The notes below the pieces were generated by a model. The model searched no databases. It was not told the DNA's origin and saw only the letters and a program-made list of their open reading frames with translations. From positions 1 to 63,914 of the forward strand of contig CAJGCO010000008.1 in the NCBI GenBank assembly GCA_904501925.1: a stretch of 63,914 nt of DNA, given 5' to 3'. Position numbers and translations under genes: made by a program. Of the stretch, positions 17,043 to 25,502 are shown one piece after another (the first letter of the stretch is position 1; every line of letters starts with the position of its first letter). This DNA comes from an uncultured Alphaproteobacteria bacterium. Lineage in GTDB: Bacteria; Pseudomonadota; Alphaproteobacteria; RF32; CAG-239.

Positions 17043-18575
17043 ATGTCTAATATAAAAAATGGTATGATATTGGGTGGTTTAATATTTTTATTATATTTTG
17101 CAACGTTGTTTGCTGGATTATTAAAAGTTGATGCTCAGTACCTTTATTTAATAATTTGTTTTATGTGTTTTTTGTACAAAACTATTGTTTATTCAAAAAG
17201 ATGGGAATTAATTCCACCTATTTTGTGTATATTTATTTTAGCAAATTATTTATTTCATATAAAAGCATATTTTGCACCTTTTTGTACTTTGTTAATACTT
17301 GCGATGTATTACTTTGATAATAAAAAAAACATACAATATGGAATAATATTTACAGCCTTTATATTTAACCTTTCATTTGTTTCTAATACTGGTATTAGCG
17401 ATGTTTCATATGACTTTGCATCTTGTTATAATTACATGGAATACATATTAGAAAACAAATTTATGTTTTTTAAGGAAAATCCTTTATTAACCAGACCTAG
17501 CTACTCATCTTATCATCCTATTTTGCAATTTTTTATTGGAGCTTTTGTTTTAAATATTGGTGATATTATTACTAACAATAGATCAATTGCAAATGAAGCA
17601 CTTCAAGTGATATCTTGTTCATATATGTTAATTTATTATATTATAACAAATAAAATTATTGATTATTTTAAATTTAATAAAATAACTCATTTAGTAATTC
17701 TTGCTTTTGTTTGTTTTTTTCCAACATATAATGCTATTGCTGGCTTTATTAATAATGATACTTTGTTATTACCCTTACAAGCATTAGTTATTTATTTTTC
17801 TCTATCATATTATAAAAGTGGTGGAATGAAAAATGTATTCTACATTATTTTATTTAATGCATTAGCTCAACTCACTAAGCTTTCCTCAATTTTAGTTTTA
17901 GGTGTTGTGGGTATTGTAATGTTTTTAAGGCTTATAAACAACAAAAACAAACAAACTGTTAATGAAATAATTTACTTATCTTTAGGTATTATTATTGGTT
18001 GTTTGATTTGGCCTATGTATCAATATTTTGTTTTGGGACTTGAATTTGGTTTTGTGCCACCACAATCACATCTAAGCTTAGAAAAATACTCATTATTTGA
18101 TAAATATGCTCCCCATAAAGCCATTTTCTACGATAGAATTTTTTATGAAGATTTTGGAATAAATTTATGGGAAACTCTAACAAAAACAGCTCTTTTTGGT
18201 CAATGGAATTTTTCATATAGAGCAAAAAGTGTTATGTGGAGTATATATACATTAATAGTTTTATATAAAATGATTATTATTCTAAATATCAGTGGATTTA
18301 TTTTTCTTTGCATTAAACAATATAAAAACATAAATTTTTGGTTTGTTTTTTGTTTAATTATACCTTTATTTTTAGGAATGATTGCATTTGTTGTTAAACA
18401 CCCTTATATGTGCAATCAAGATTTTAGATACATAGCTATATTGCCTCTACCAATAGCTATTATTTCTGGTTTACTTATGCAAAATCTAAATAAAAAAATA
18501 AATATAACAATTAATGTTTTGTATTGTTTATTTTCTTTTTGTTCTTGTTTTGTATGGTGGTTTGTTTCATGGTAA
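17043..18575 (+). CDS. Multi-pass GT-C-type glycosyltransferase (GT39/PMT-like)
   Basis: 510 residues, with about 11-12 hydrophobic helices. The first large extracytoplasmic loop holds VSYDFASCYNYMEYILENKFMF, in which the Asp after the second helix is in the place of the DE/DD catalytic loop of GT-C enzymes, and then YSSYHPILQFFIGAF, like the YHPPLYY motif of the PMT_2 family. Further on are FINNDTLLLPLQAL and LTKLSSIL. These enzymes use polyprenyl-phosphate sugars outside the inner membrane. Separate transcription unit, upstream of trkH. Substrate unknown. Confidence 0.75.
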   Translation: MSNIKNGMILGGLIFLLYFATLFAGLLKVDAQYLYLIICFMCFLYKTIVYSKRWELIPPILCIFILANYLFHIKAYFAPFCTLLILAMYYFDNKKNIQYGIIFTAFIFNLSFVSNTGISDVSYDFASCYNYMEYILENKFMFFKENPLLTRPSYSSYHPILQFFIGAFVLNIGDIITNNRSIANEALQVISCSYMLIYYIITNKIIDYFKFNKITHLVILAFVCFFPTYNAIAGFINNDTLLLPLQALVIYFSLSYYKSGGMKNVFYIILFNALAQLTKLSSILVLGVVGIVMFLRLINNKNKQTVNEIIYLSLGIIIGCLIWPMYQYFVLGLEFGFVPPQSHLSLEKYSLFDKYAPHKAIFYDRIFYEDFGINLWETLTKTALFGQWNFSYRAKSVMWSIYTLIVLYKMIIILNISGFIFLCIKQYKNINFWFVFCLIIPLFLGMIAFVVKHPYMCNQDFRYIAILPLPIAIISGLLMQNLNKKINITINVLYCLFSFCSCFVWWFVSW

Positions 18576-18597
18576 AAAACTGTGGGATAATAATTTA

Positions 18598-18664
18598 GAT
18601 AATTTGAATAATTGATGATGTTATCTAAAATATACTTATCATTTGATAATTTGAGGAATTGATA
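18598..18664 (+). repeat. Imperfect 20-bp direct repeat ending at the trkH ribosome site
   Basis: GATAATTTGAATAATTGATG (18598-18617) and GATAATTTGAGGAATTGATA (18645-18664) agree at 17 of 20 positions. The second copy carries the GAGG ribosome site and runs into the trkH ATG. Confidence 0.6.
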
Positions 18665-20106
18665 TGTGGCAACCGGTTTTAATGATTAATGGATTTATTG
18701 TTTTTGTTCTCGGAGCAATGATGGGGATTCCCGTGCTTATCGATTTATATTATACAAATGAGCCAGATTTTTTATTTATACAGAGCGCTATAATTGCAAT
18801 GTTTTTAGGTGGAGCTTTATTTTTAGCTAACTTTGGCAAAATCACTAAAGTATCTATTATTCAAGGATATTTAATTACTGTTGTGTGTTGGTTGGTATTA
18901 CCTTTCGTTTGTGCATTACCTCTTATGAATAATGGTGATATAACCTCTTTTTCTGATGCTTTATTTGAAGCTACGTCTGGAATTACAGCAACAGGTGCAA
19001 CTATTTTAAAAGACATTGAATCTCAACCTAAATCTGTTTTATTTTGGAGAAGTTTATTAAATGGGCTTGGAGGAATTGGAATTGTTATTTTTGCTGTAGC
19101 GTTAATGCCTTTTTTAGGTATTGGAGGGATGAATATTTTTAATAAAGAAAACTCAGATACTGAAGAAAAATTTTTACCAAAATTAAGAGATATTGCAAAA
19201 GATATTATAATTACATATTTAATACTTAATTTATGTTGTGCTTTTTTATTAAATTGGGCTGGAATGAACTGGTTTGATGCATCTACTTTTACAATGTCCA
19301 CGCTAGGAACCGGAGGCCTTACTCCTAAAAACAACTCAATTGCTTTTTTTGATAGCCCCAAAATTGAAAGTATTGTTGCAATATTTATGATTGCAGGAGC
19401 CTTACCTATTACTTATTTCATTTTGATATTAAAAAAAAGATCTTTAAATTATATTACATCTAATACTCAAGTTAATGCATTTATTAAAATACTTATTATA
19501 TATATTTCATTCTTTAGTATATATTTAGCGTATAGTACAAATATTAGCTTATTAAAAGCTTTTAGATTAGTTGGATTTAATTTTATATCTGCTATTACAA
19601 CAACCGGAATTATTTCATCGGATTTCACTAATTGGGGAAATTGGTGTTTTGTTGTATTTTTATTATTGTACTTTCATGGTGGATGTACAGGATCAACAAC
19701 CGGATCTATAAAAATTTTTAGATGGCAAGTCATAAAAGCCTTTTTTAAGAAAAACACAATTAAAGCATTATCACCTAATCAGGTTGTAGTAATGAAAGCC
19801 GGTGATAAAATTATCGATGATAAAATTGTTTCATCGGTTTTTATACTTGTTTTAGGGTTTGTTTTTGCAACAATTTTATTTACATTAGTTTTGTGTTTAC
19901 TGGGTATTGATTTCACAACTGCATTAGGCGCTGTTAGCGCGTGTATAACTAACTCTGGTGTGGGATTAACTGCAAATATTGGCCCCAGTGGAAACTTTTC
20001 TCAATTTAATGATTACGTAAAATATATTTTATCTTTTGCTATGGTTCTGGGACGCCTTGAAGTTATTTCTTTTGTAACAATTTTAAGTAAATTAAAAATA
20101 AAATAA
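18664..20106 (+). CDS. trkH: TrkH/KtrB-family potassium uptake membrane protein
   Basis: 480 residues, the normal TrkH length. Four membrane-pore-membrane repeats with the selectivity-filter glycines visible: ATSGITATGATI (about 99-110), STLGTGGLTPKN (about 211-222), SAITTTGIISSDF (about 310-322) and ITNSGVGLTANIG (about 430-442). The GCTGSTTGSIKIFRW block is the typical third-repeat signature. Moves K+ across the inner membrane, driven with the NAD-binding TrkA partner, which is not in this window. ATG preceded by GAGGAATTGAT within a direct repeat. Confidence 0.97.
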   Translation: MWQPVLMINGFIVFVLGAMMGIPVLIDLYYTNEPDFLFIQSAIIAMFLGGALFLANFGKITKVSIIQGYLITVVCWLVLPFVCALPLMNNGDITSFSDALFEATSGITATGATILKDIESQPKSVLFWRSLLNGLGGIGIVIFAVALMPFLGIGGMNIFNKENSDTEEKFLPKLRDIAKDIIITYLILNLCCAFLLNWAGMNWFDASTFTMSTLGTGGLTPKNNSIAFFDSPKIESIVAIFMIAGALPITYFILILKKRSLNYITSNTQVNAFIKILIIYISFFSIYLAYSTNISLLKAFRLVGFNFISAITTTGIISSDFTNWGNWCFVVFLLLYFHGGCTGSTTGSIKIFRWQVIKAFFKKNTIKALSPNQVVVMKAGDKIIDDKIVSSVFILVLGFVFATILFTLVLCLLGIDFTTALGAVSACITNSGVGLTANIGPSGNFSQFNDYVKYILSFAMVLGRLEVISFVTILSKLKIK

Positions 20107-20177
20107 CATATTGACAAAATACTAATACTTATTTAGTCTATTCGAAATTAAATAAATATTATGTATTGTATACTGTT

Positions 20178-20990
20178 ATGAAGGCTAATTATTTAGGAAA
20201 AATTAAAAACCCTGAACAGTACATTCAGGCTGACTGTGCTTGTATATTCGATAGCTCTTTTAAGGCGATGCTTTATTTAAAGGAGTTTAACAACGATTTA
20301 TACAAACAAATTGGGTGTAATTCTAGGATGGTGGCTATTATGGCTAAATTAAAAATTCTTAATACAAAGGAGTTTTTATACTGGGCTATTATAGATGAGA
20401 ATGACGATATTAAATATATGATTTCAGCATTTGATCTTTTTGATTATCCTGAAGCTAATATATTGAAATACGAAAAAATTGAAAACGATTCGTTTTTTAT
20501 TTTTGAAGATATTCTTTATCGTCTTGTATTTACATCTACGGGTGAAGCAATAATTAAAACACCTATGGCTGTTTTGTCCGAAAAAGAACTTATTGAAGTA
20601 CTTGATTTAAGTGGTCACAAGAATACAAAATTGTGTTCTATTTACCCTGTAAAATTGTTTAATAATTTTACAAATGAACTTATTTGTTGTTGTTGGGCTG
20701 TTGAAAAAGAGTTTTGTACGTATTGGTATCCCATAAGTTTTCATGATGAAAGCAAGCTTATGAAAAATGAGTCCGAAAACATTACAGAAATACCTCTAAA
20801 TGTTAACGATACCATTAAAGTACATAAACAGAATATGGTTGTTAGATACTCAGTTGAAAATGGTTTTTATTTAGAAAAAACGAATATGACAATTCCTTTT
20901 GAGGGAGTGCAAATGCCACGTAAAATAAAAAAAGACCAATCTGAAGATAATGAACCCAAAAAAATTTTAAGGCTTCAATTTAATCGTTAA
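20178..20990 (+). CDS. Hypothetical protein
   Basis: 270 residues from ATG 20178; a TTG at 20166 is possible, and neither start has a clear ribosome site. I do not recognise the family. No signal peptide or membrane segment; mixed alpha/beta composition with several Cys (for example CACIF at about 21, the ICCCW triplet at about 170) and an Asn/Lys/Glu-rich basic tail. It stands between trkH and dut, without sharing an operon, and ends immediately at a strong terminator. Expression as a soluble cytoplasmic protein is the only inference I would make. Confidence 0.6.
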   Translation: MKANYLGKIKNPEQYIQADCACIFDSSFKAMLYLKEFNNDLYKQIGCNSRMVAIMAKLKILNTKEFLYWAIIDENDDIKYMISAFDLFDYPEANILKYEKIENDSFFIFEDILYRLVFTSTGEAIIKTPMAVLSEKELIEVLDLSGHKNTKLCSIYPVKLFNNFTNELICCCWAVEKEFCTYWYPISFHDESKLMKNESENITEIPLNVNDTIKVHKQNMVVRYSVENGFYLEKTNMTIPFEGVQMPRKIKKDQSEDNEPKKILRLQFNR

Positions 20991-21020
20991 AAAAAAGGAG
21001 GGATATCCCTCCTTTTTTTT
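20991..21020. terminator. Bidirectional terminator, perfect palindrome
   Basis: AAAAAAGGAGGG at 20991-21002 mirrored by CCCTCC plus a T run after the ATAT centre; serves the orphan gene on the plus strand and dut on the minus strand. Confidence 0.93.
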
Positions 21021-21528
21021 ATTTTGATGTTGATCCTAATCCTCCATTTCTTATATTTTGGCAATCATCATTATAGGTTATCCCAAAAGGTAAAAATATA
21101 CCCTGACAAAATGAAGCACCTTTATTTATATCTAAAGATAAATTCATATTGTTATCATTAGTCATTTTAATAAATATGTGTCCCTGATTATCTGAATAAT
21201 AGTAATCACTATCAATTATACCAACAGTGTTATCTACTTGAAGGCGATATTTAAATCCTAATCCTGATTTGGGGAAAATGCCTAAAAACCATCCCTGCTC
21301 TATTTTTACCCTTATACCGGTTGGTATTAAAATATTTTCTTTTGCAGATAATTTAAAATCTAATGGAGAAAAAAAATCATATCCAGCTGATCCTGATGTT
21401 GCTCGTATAGGAAGCTTTATTTCATTATAAATATCGTTTATCTCTTCATCTGATACTAAATATAACTTCTTCCAAGATTTATTAAATTCTTCAAAACTTA
21501 CTTTTTCAAACTGTGCTATACGTTGCAT
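21019..21528 (-). CDS. dut: dUTPase (deoxyuridine 5'-triphosphate nucleotidohydrolase), divergent
   Basis: 169 residues. All five trimeric-dUTPase motifs can be read: ATSGSAGYDFFSP (1), IFPKSGLGFK (2), VDNTVGIIDSDYY (3), KGASFCQGIFLP (4) and RNGGLGSTSK (5, the flexible C-terminal arm). Hydrolyses dUTP to dUMP and keeps uracil out of DNA. Unlike the usual chromosomal enzymes it has about 35 extra residues at the N-terminus and a longer loop after motif 3, like phage and Firmicute relatives, so horizontal origin is possible. ATG with AAGGAGATAATAG. It diverges from umuC; promoter at 21558-21586. Confidence 0.88.
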   Translation of the reverse strand: MQRIAQFEKVSFEEFNKSWKKLYLVSDEEINDIYNEIKLPIRATSGSAGYDFFSPLDFKLSAKENILIPTGIRVKIEQGWFLGIFPKSGLGFKYRLQVDNTVGIIDSDYYYSDNQGHIFIKMTNDNNMNLSLDINKGASFCQGIFLPFGITYNDDCQNIRNGGLGSTSK

Positions 21529-21557
21529 TCTATTATCTCCTTACTAAATATATGGAT

Positions 21558-21586
21558 ACTTTATATATATTTATAAATAATTTCAA
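21558..21586 (-). promoter_or_regulatory. Candidate dut promoter
   Basis: Minus strand TTGAAA (21586-21581), 17-nt spacer, TAAAGT (21563-21558). The -10 is identical to that of lexA. Confidence 0.5.
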
Positions 21587-21620
21587 TTATGATTTAATAA
21601 TTATCCTGCCTTGCACGAGA

Positions 21621-21635
21621 GAACAAAATAAAAAC
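21621..21635 (+). promoter_or_regulatory. Probable LexA operator (one mismatch) upstream of umuC
   Basis: GAAC-N7-AAAC: one substitution from the alphaproteobacterial SOS box GAAC-N7-GAAC. It lies 5 nt upstream of the umuC -35 and in the shared region with dut. Confidence 0.55.
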
Positions 21636-21640
21636 ATTTG

Positions 21641-21669
21641 TTGACATATGATTATTTTTAATCTACCTT
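21641..21669 (+). promoter_or_regulatory. umuC promoter
   Basis: Perfect TTGACA (21641-21646), 17-nt spacer, TACCTT (21664-21669); AAAGGAG then precedes the ATG at 21691. Confidence 0.6.
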
Positions 21670-21690
21670 TAACATCATAAAGGAGATTAG

Positions 21691-22839
21691 ATGACACACT
21701 ATATAGGACTTACTGATTGCGATTGTTTCTTTGTATCTGCTGAACGAGCCTTTAATAGAAAATTAGAGGGAATCCCTGTTGTAGTATTATCCAATAATGA
21801 TGGTTGCATTATATCGCGCTCTAAAGAGGCTAAAGATCTTGGAGTAAAAATGGGCGAACCTTATTTTATGGCAAAAAATAGAGTTAAAGATGTACTATAT
21901 GTTAGAGCTAATCATGATTTGTATCAAAGCATATCGTTTAAAGTAATGAATATATTAAAAAATTTTGCACCTGATGTGGAAGTTTGTTCTATTGATGAAG
22001 CTTTTATTGATTTAACAGGAACTAAATTACTTTATAAACAAAACTATATAAAAACAGCTACAATGATTAGAAATGAAATTTGGAATAAGTTACATATTCC
22101 TGTATCGATAGGTTTATCTACAACAAAAACTTTGGCAAAGCTTGCCAGCGATAAGGCTAAAAATAATGGTGGGATATTTGCCATTGGACAAGCTAAAAGA
22201 AATAAAATATTAGCTACAACTTCAATTGCAGATATTTCAGGTGTTGGAAAAAAATTAAATCAAAAAATGCGAGAAGAATGTATTTTTACAGCACTTGATT
22301 TTGTTTGCAGACCTGATTATTGGATAAAAGGAAATTTTGGTAAGCATGGTATGGACTTAAAAAATGAGCTTTCTGGAATTTCGTTATTTAAGGTAGAAAG
22401 AGAAAATAAACCCCCTTTATCTATTCAACAAACATCTGCATTAAAAGAATTTTCATCTGATTTAAATGTATTAAAATCAGCTCTTAATAAGCATATTCAT
22501 AAAGCTTGCAAACGAGCAAGAAGCGAAAACTTAAAAGCTGTTTTTATAGAAGTTATGTTGCGAAGTAAAGATTTTAGAATTTTTACAAGTAAGATAAAAC
22601 TTAACTTTCCAACCAACCAAGAAAATGAAATAAATGCCATTGCATTAAATGAATTAATAAAAATATACTCTCCTTTAATTGTTTGGAGAAGTGTTGGTAT
22701 TACCTTATCAGGACTTATAAAAAATGATATAAAACAAGAAGATTTATTTATACCTACAATTAGAAGCAATGAAAAGTTTGGTAAACTTTTAGATCAGTTA
22801 GAAGCCAAATTTGGAAAAGATATTGTACATTTTGGATAA
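21691..22839 (+). CDS. umuC: Y-family translesion DNA polymerase, UmuC-like
   Basis: 382 residues. Catalytic palm motifs: YIGLTDCDCFFVSAER (Asp8, first metal Asp), VVVLSNNDGCIISRS (the UmuC-type rather than DinB-type fingers block), EVCSIDEAFIDLT (SIDE with the other catalytic acids). It then has a helix-hairpin-helix region (ADISGVGKKL) and a little-finger domain. E. coli UmuC is 422 residues; the C-terminal DUF4113 piece is missing, so the gene is short but has a proper stop and no frameshift sign. No umuD is adjacent. A SOS box and strong promoter precede it, which fits DNA-damage induction. Confidence 0.93.
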   Translation: MTHYIGLTDCDCFFVSAERAFNRKLEGIPVVVLSNNDGCIISRSKEAKDLGVKMGEPYFMAKNRVKDVLYVRANHDLYQSISFKVMNILKNFAPDVEVCSIDEAFIDLTGTKLLYKQNYIKTATMIRNEIWNKLHIPVSIGLSTTKTLAKLASDKAKNNGGIFAIGQAKRNKILATTSIADISGVGKKLNQKMREECIFTALDFVCRPDYWIKGNFGKHGMDLKNELSGISLFKVERENKPPLSIQQTSALKEFSSDLNVLKSALNKHIHKACKRARSENLKAVFIEVMLRSKDFRIFTSKIKLNFPTNQENEINAIALNELIKIYSPLIVWRSVGITLSGLIKNDIKQEDLFIPTIRSNEKFGKLLDQLEAKFGKDIVHFG

Positions 22840-22840
22840 C

Positions 22841-22871
22841 AAAAAATCCACACTATTTCTAATGTGGATTT
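22841..22871 (-). terminator. Terminator between dsbA-like gene and umuC
   Basis: AAATCCACA (22844-22852) / TGTGGATTT (22863-22871), 10-nt loop. Minus strand has a direct T run; on the plus strand the T run begins only about 6 nt later, so it serves umuC less well. Confidence 0.82.
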
Positions 22872-22887
22872 GTGTTATTTTTTTTAT

Positions 22888-23733
22888 CTAATTTTGCTCT
22901 CGCAATATATCAATTGCTCTTTGTAACTGAACTTCTTCTACTGCGTACAAAGGCATTCCTTCTAACACAAGTGTTGGTACGCTTTTAATTTTTATTTTTT
23001 CAGCTAACACTCTATTTTCATTTAATAGATTTTGTGTTTCTATTGATGAATAATCTTTTTGATATTTAGATGTATCTAAACCAATTTCTTTAGCTATTTT
23101 ATCTAATCCTTCTTTTGTTATACGGTTTTGTTCCATTATTTTAAAATACATTTCTTTGAGCTTTCCTTGTTTAGATGCTGCAATTAGAGCTTTGGCTGCA
23201 TAACTTGAATTTTCTGATAAAAATGAAAGAGGTTTTAATACTATTTTTAAATCTTTATTTTTTTCTACTAATTTATTTAATTTGGGAGCCATTTTTTTGC
23301 AATAGCCACATGAAAAATCAAAGAATTCAACTAATGTGTATTTGGGATTAGGATTTCCTATATATAACTCCCCACCATTAATTTCTGCTACATACTCTTT
23401 ATATAAATCAGCTGTTTGCATTAATTCTTTTTGGCGTAATTCTTGTTCATAAATATGAAGAGCGCCAACTACTAAACCTGGATTATCTTTTAATACTTCT
23501 GCTAACTTTTCTTCTAATGGTGTCATTGTTTTTTCTTTTTGGTATAAAGCAGCATTCTCATTATATGCTTTTAGAGAATCGTATGCAATTTTAGGATTTT
23601 GCTTTAGCACATTAGCAATAGCTTTTGCAATCTCTTCTTCTGTTGCATTGTTTAAATCAATACTTGCTGTTGCAATATTACAACTCATAATTATTGATAA
23701 AATTGCAGTTGATAATACTTTTAAGTTTTTCAT
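22888..23733 (-). CDS. DsbA-family periplasmic thiol:disulphide oxidoreductase (Com1-like)
   Basis: 281 residues. Signal peptide ends around Ala24 (IATAS). Residues 25-115 form a helical N-terminal part repeating KAIANVLKQNPKIA and EVLKDNPGLVVGAL, the usual N-terminal region of alphaproteobacterial Com1/DsbA-like proteins. The thioredoxin-fold domain begins at YTLVEFFDFSCGYCKKMAP with active-site C142-G-Y-C145, and the cis-Pro loop is at SVPTLVLEG. It would oxidise or shuffle disulphides in exported proteins. It is 26 nt downstream of an exported EF-hand protein whose mature form contains four Cys, so they are likely one operon. Confidence 0.9.
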   Translation of the reverse strand: MKNLKVLSTAILSIIMSCNIATASIDLNNATEEEIAKAIANVLKQNPKIAYDSLKAYNENAALYQKEKTMTPLEEKLAEVLKDNPGLVVGALHIYEQELRQKELMQTADLYKEYVAEINGGELYIGNPNPKYTLVEFFDFSCGYCKKMAPKLNKLVEKNKDLKIVLKPLSFLSENSSYAAKALIAASKQGKLKEMYFKIMEQNRITKEGLDKIAKEIGLDTSKYQKDYSSIETQNLLNENRVLAEKIKIKSVPTLVLEGMPLYAVEEVQLQRAIDILREQN

Positions 23734-23759
23734 ATTTCCTCTCTATGTAAATAATTTTA

Positions 23760-24794
23760 TTAGTTACAAGTTTCTTGATTAAATTCGCAATATGTTATCT
23801 CTTGATCTTTATTGTCTACATATTGTATTTGTAGATTTATACCTTTATCAATAAATATTGGCTTTACCTTTTGGCATAGTTGCATACGAGATTGCTCGCA
23901 AGCTTGATTTTTGATACTCATTTGCAATGATAAGAACTCTTCATCTGTATATATTGTTTTATCTATATCAGCTTTATATACATATGAAATTAAACTATTA
24001 TCGTACTTTACATCTACCCATGTAGTTATTTCATCTATTTTTTTAGGTAAGCTGCTTCTTATTGTTTCAACTACCATACCTATCTCATCAATAGATTCAT
24101 TTTCTTTATCTTCAAGCGTTGTTATATCATTACCAGCTAATAACTCTTCTATTTGAGGATTATTTTCTATAACATCAGCTAAAACAGGATCTTCAAGTAT
24201 ATTAATGTTTTCTTCTGATAATATTGTCATTTCTTTTTGCTTTTCTTTTTCTTCACTCAAGCTACTAAGTTCTTCTGGCATTACATCTTGTGTTGAAAGC
24301 ATAAATTCCTTTATTCCATCAGGTGCACCACTTTCTTCATTATTTGATAACTCATCATCTAATTTATACTCGGCCATCTCTTTTAGAGTGTTGGAATATG
24401 TATCAAGAGGACTTGCATCATTACCTGTAGTTTCTGTTGTTATTTTTTCTTCTATTTTTTGTGGGGCTTCTTCTTTGTTTTTTTCCTCTATTTTTTTCTC
24501 TATCTCTGATATACCTTCGCTTATATTAGCATTAGCTTCAATAATGATATTAGCCTCTGGGCGAACATCATCATCAAAACTATTTGCACCTATCATATTA
24601 TTGCGAAATTCTTCAAATTTATAAGCAAGATATTCTTCTTTACTTATTTTACCATCTGAATTTGTATCCATATTATCAAAAGATTTCTCAAACACTTTTT
24701 TTACAGCTTGCAATTGTTGATTACTTTCAATTGCGTTAGCATTTAAGGTATAAATGCTAGCAAAAGCACATGTTAATAATAAATATTTTTTCAT
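23760..24794 (-). CDS. Exported acidic protein with a canonical EF-hand and Cys-rich C-terminal domain
   Basis: 344 residues. Signal peptide MKKYLLLTCAFASIYTLNANA. Residues 43-54 are a complete EF-hand calcium loop (DTNSDGKISKEE: Asp1, Asn3, Asp5, Glu12) flanked by helices. A long Glu/Lys-rich segment of low complexity follows (about 95-265). The last 80 residues form a separate domain with four Cys in two pairs (CEQSRMQLC and CEFNQETC). No catalytic motif was recognised. The EF-hand indicates Ca2+ binding outside the cytoplasm; the operon partner is a DsbA-like protein that could form the disulphides. Confidence 0.72.
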   Translation of the reverse strand: MKKYLLLTCAFASIYTLNANAIESNQQLQAVKKVFEKSFDNMDTNSDGKISKEEYLAYKFEEFRNNMIGANSFDDDVRPEANIIIEANANISEGISEIEKKIEEKNKEEAPQKIEEKITTETTGNDASPLDTYSNTLKEMAEYKLDDELSNNEESGAPDGIKEFMLSTQDVMPEELSSLSEEKEKQKEMTILSEENINILEDPVLADVIENNPQIEELLAGNDITTLEDKENESIDEIGMVVETIRSSLPKKIDEITTWVDVKYDNSLISYVYKADIDKTIYTDEEFLSLQMSIKNQACEQSRMQLCQKVKPIFIDKGINLQIQYVDNKDQEITYCEFNQETCN

Positions 24795-24842
24795 AACTAA
24801 CCCCTCTTTTTATTGGTATAGTTATGTTTTATATTAATATTA

Positions 24843-25484
24843 TTAAATTTTCTTTAATAGATTAAAATTATTAGATCCGTCGTATATCTTTACGTTTGAA
24901 GTTATTTTTGAATATTCTTCAATAAAAGCATTAAAAAACTTAGCTCTTTCAAGTATTATTTTTTCAGGAACATGACGCTTTTGCTCTATTTCCCTATCTT
25001 TTGAACGTCTTAATGCTACATTTACATCACATACAATAAAATTAACAGCTGTTTGATATCCTTTATTTTTTATATTTTTAAATAATTCTAAGTGCGCTTT
25101 ATTAGTACCACTATGTTCTAACATTATATTTAATTTTAATTTCAATGCTTGATTAAGTAACTCATATCCTATAGCTCTTGCTGGCATTTCATATTTTTTA
25201 TAAGCACTTTCTATACTATTACTAATTATTTCATTTTTATATTCAGATAGCTCTAACATTATGTTATCAAAACTAATATATAAAAAATCAGGCATTAGAT
25301 GCGTTTTACAATATGTACTTTTTCCTGCACCTGGAATGCCTGATATTTGTAATAATATAGGATTTTCTTTTGAGGTTATCCCTTGCAAACTTTGTTGTAT
25401 AATATTGTCTGTTTCAGAAGTTTTAATATCATCATAAGAAATAGTTAAAATTTCAGCTAATGATGGCATTAAATCTTTTAACAT
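24843..25484 (-). CDS. P-loop kinase, zeta-toxin/AAA_33-like
   Basis: 213 residues. Walker A GIPGAGKS (49-56), followed by DFLYISFDNIM with the Asp that follows strand 2 in the zeta-toxin/polynucleotide-kinase-like group, VNFIVCDVNVALRRSKDREIEQKRHVP (strand 4 and the Arg-rich lid), and a C-terminal YDGS strand. Much shorter than the zeta-like protein at 10982-12061 and not closely similar outside the core. It probably phosphorylates a small molecule or nucleotide; no antitoxin gene is adjacent. It lies 18 nt after ackA, in the same direction. Confidence 0.72.
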   Translation of the reverse strand: MLKDLMPSLAEILTISYDDIKTSETDNIIQQSLQGITSKENPILLQISGIPGAGKSTYCKTHLMPDFLYISFDNIMLELSEYKNEIISNSIESAYKKYEMPARAIGYELLNQALKLKLNIMLEHSGTNKAHLELFKNIKNKGYQTAVNFIVCDVNVALRRSKDREIEQKRHVPEKIILERAKFFNAFIEEYSKITSNVKIYDGSNNFNLLKKI

Positions 25485-25502
25485 ATCTATTATACCTACT
25501 AT

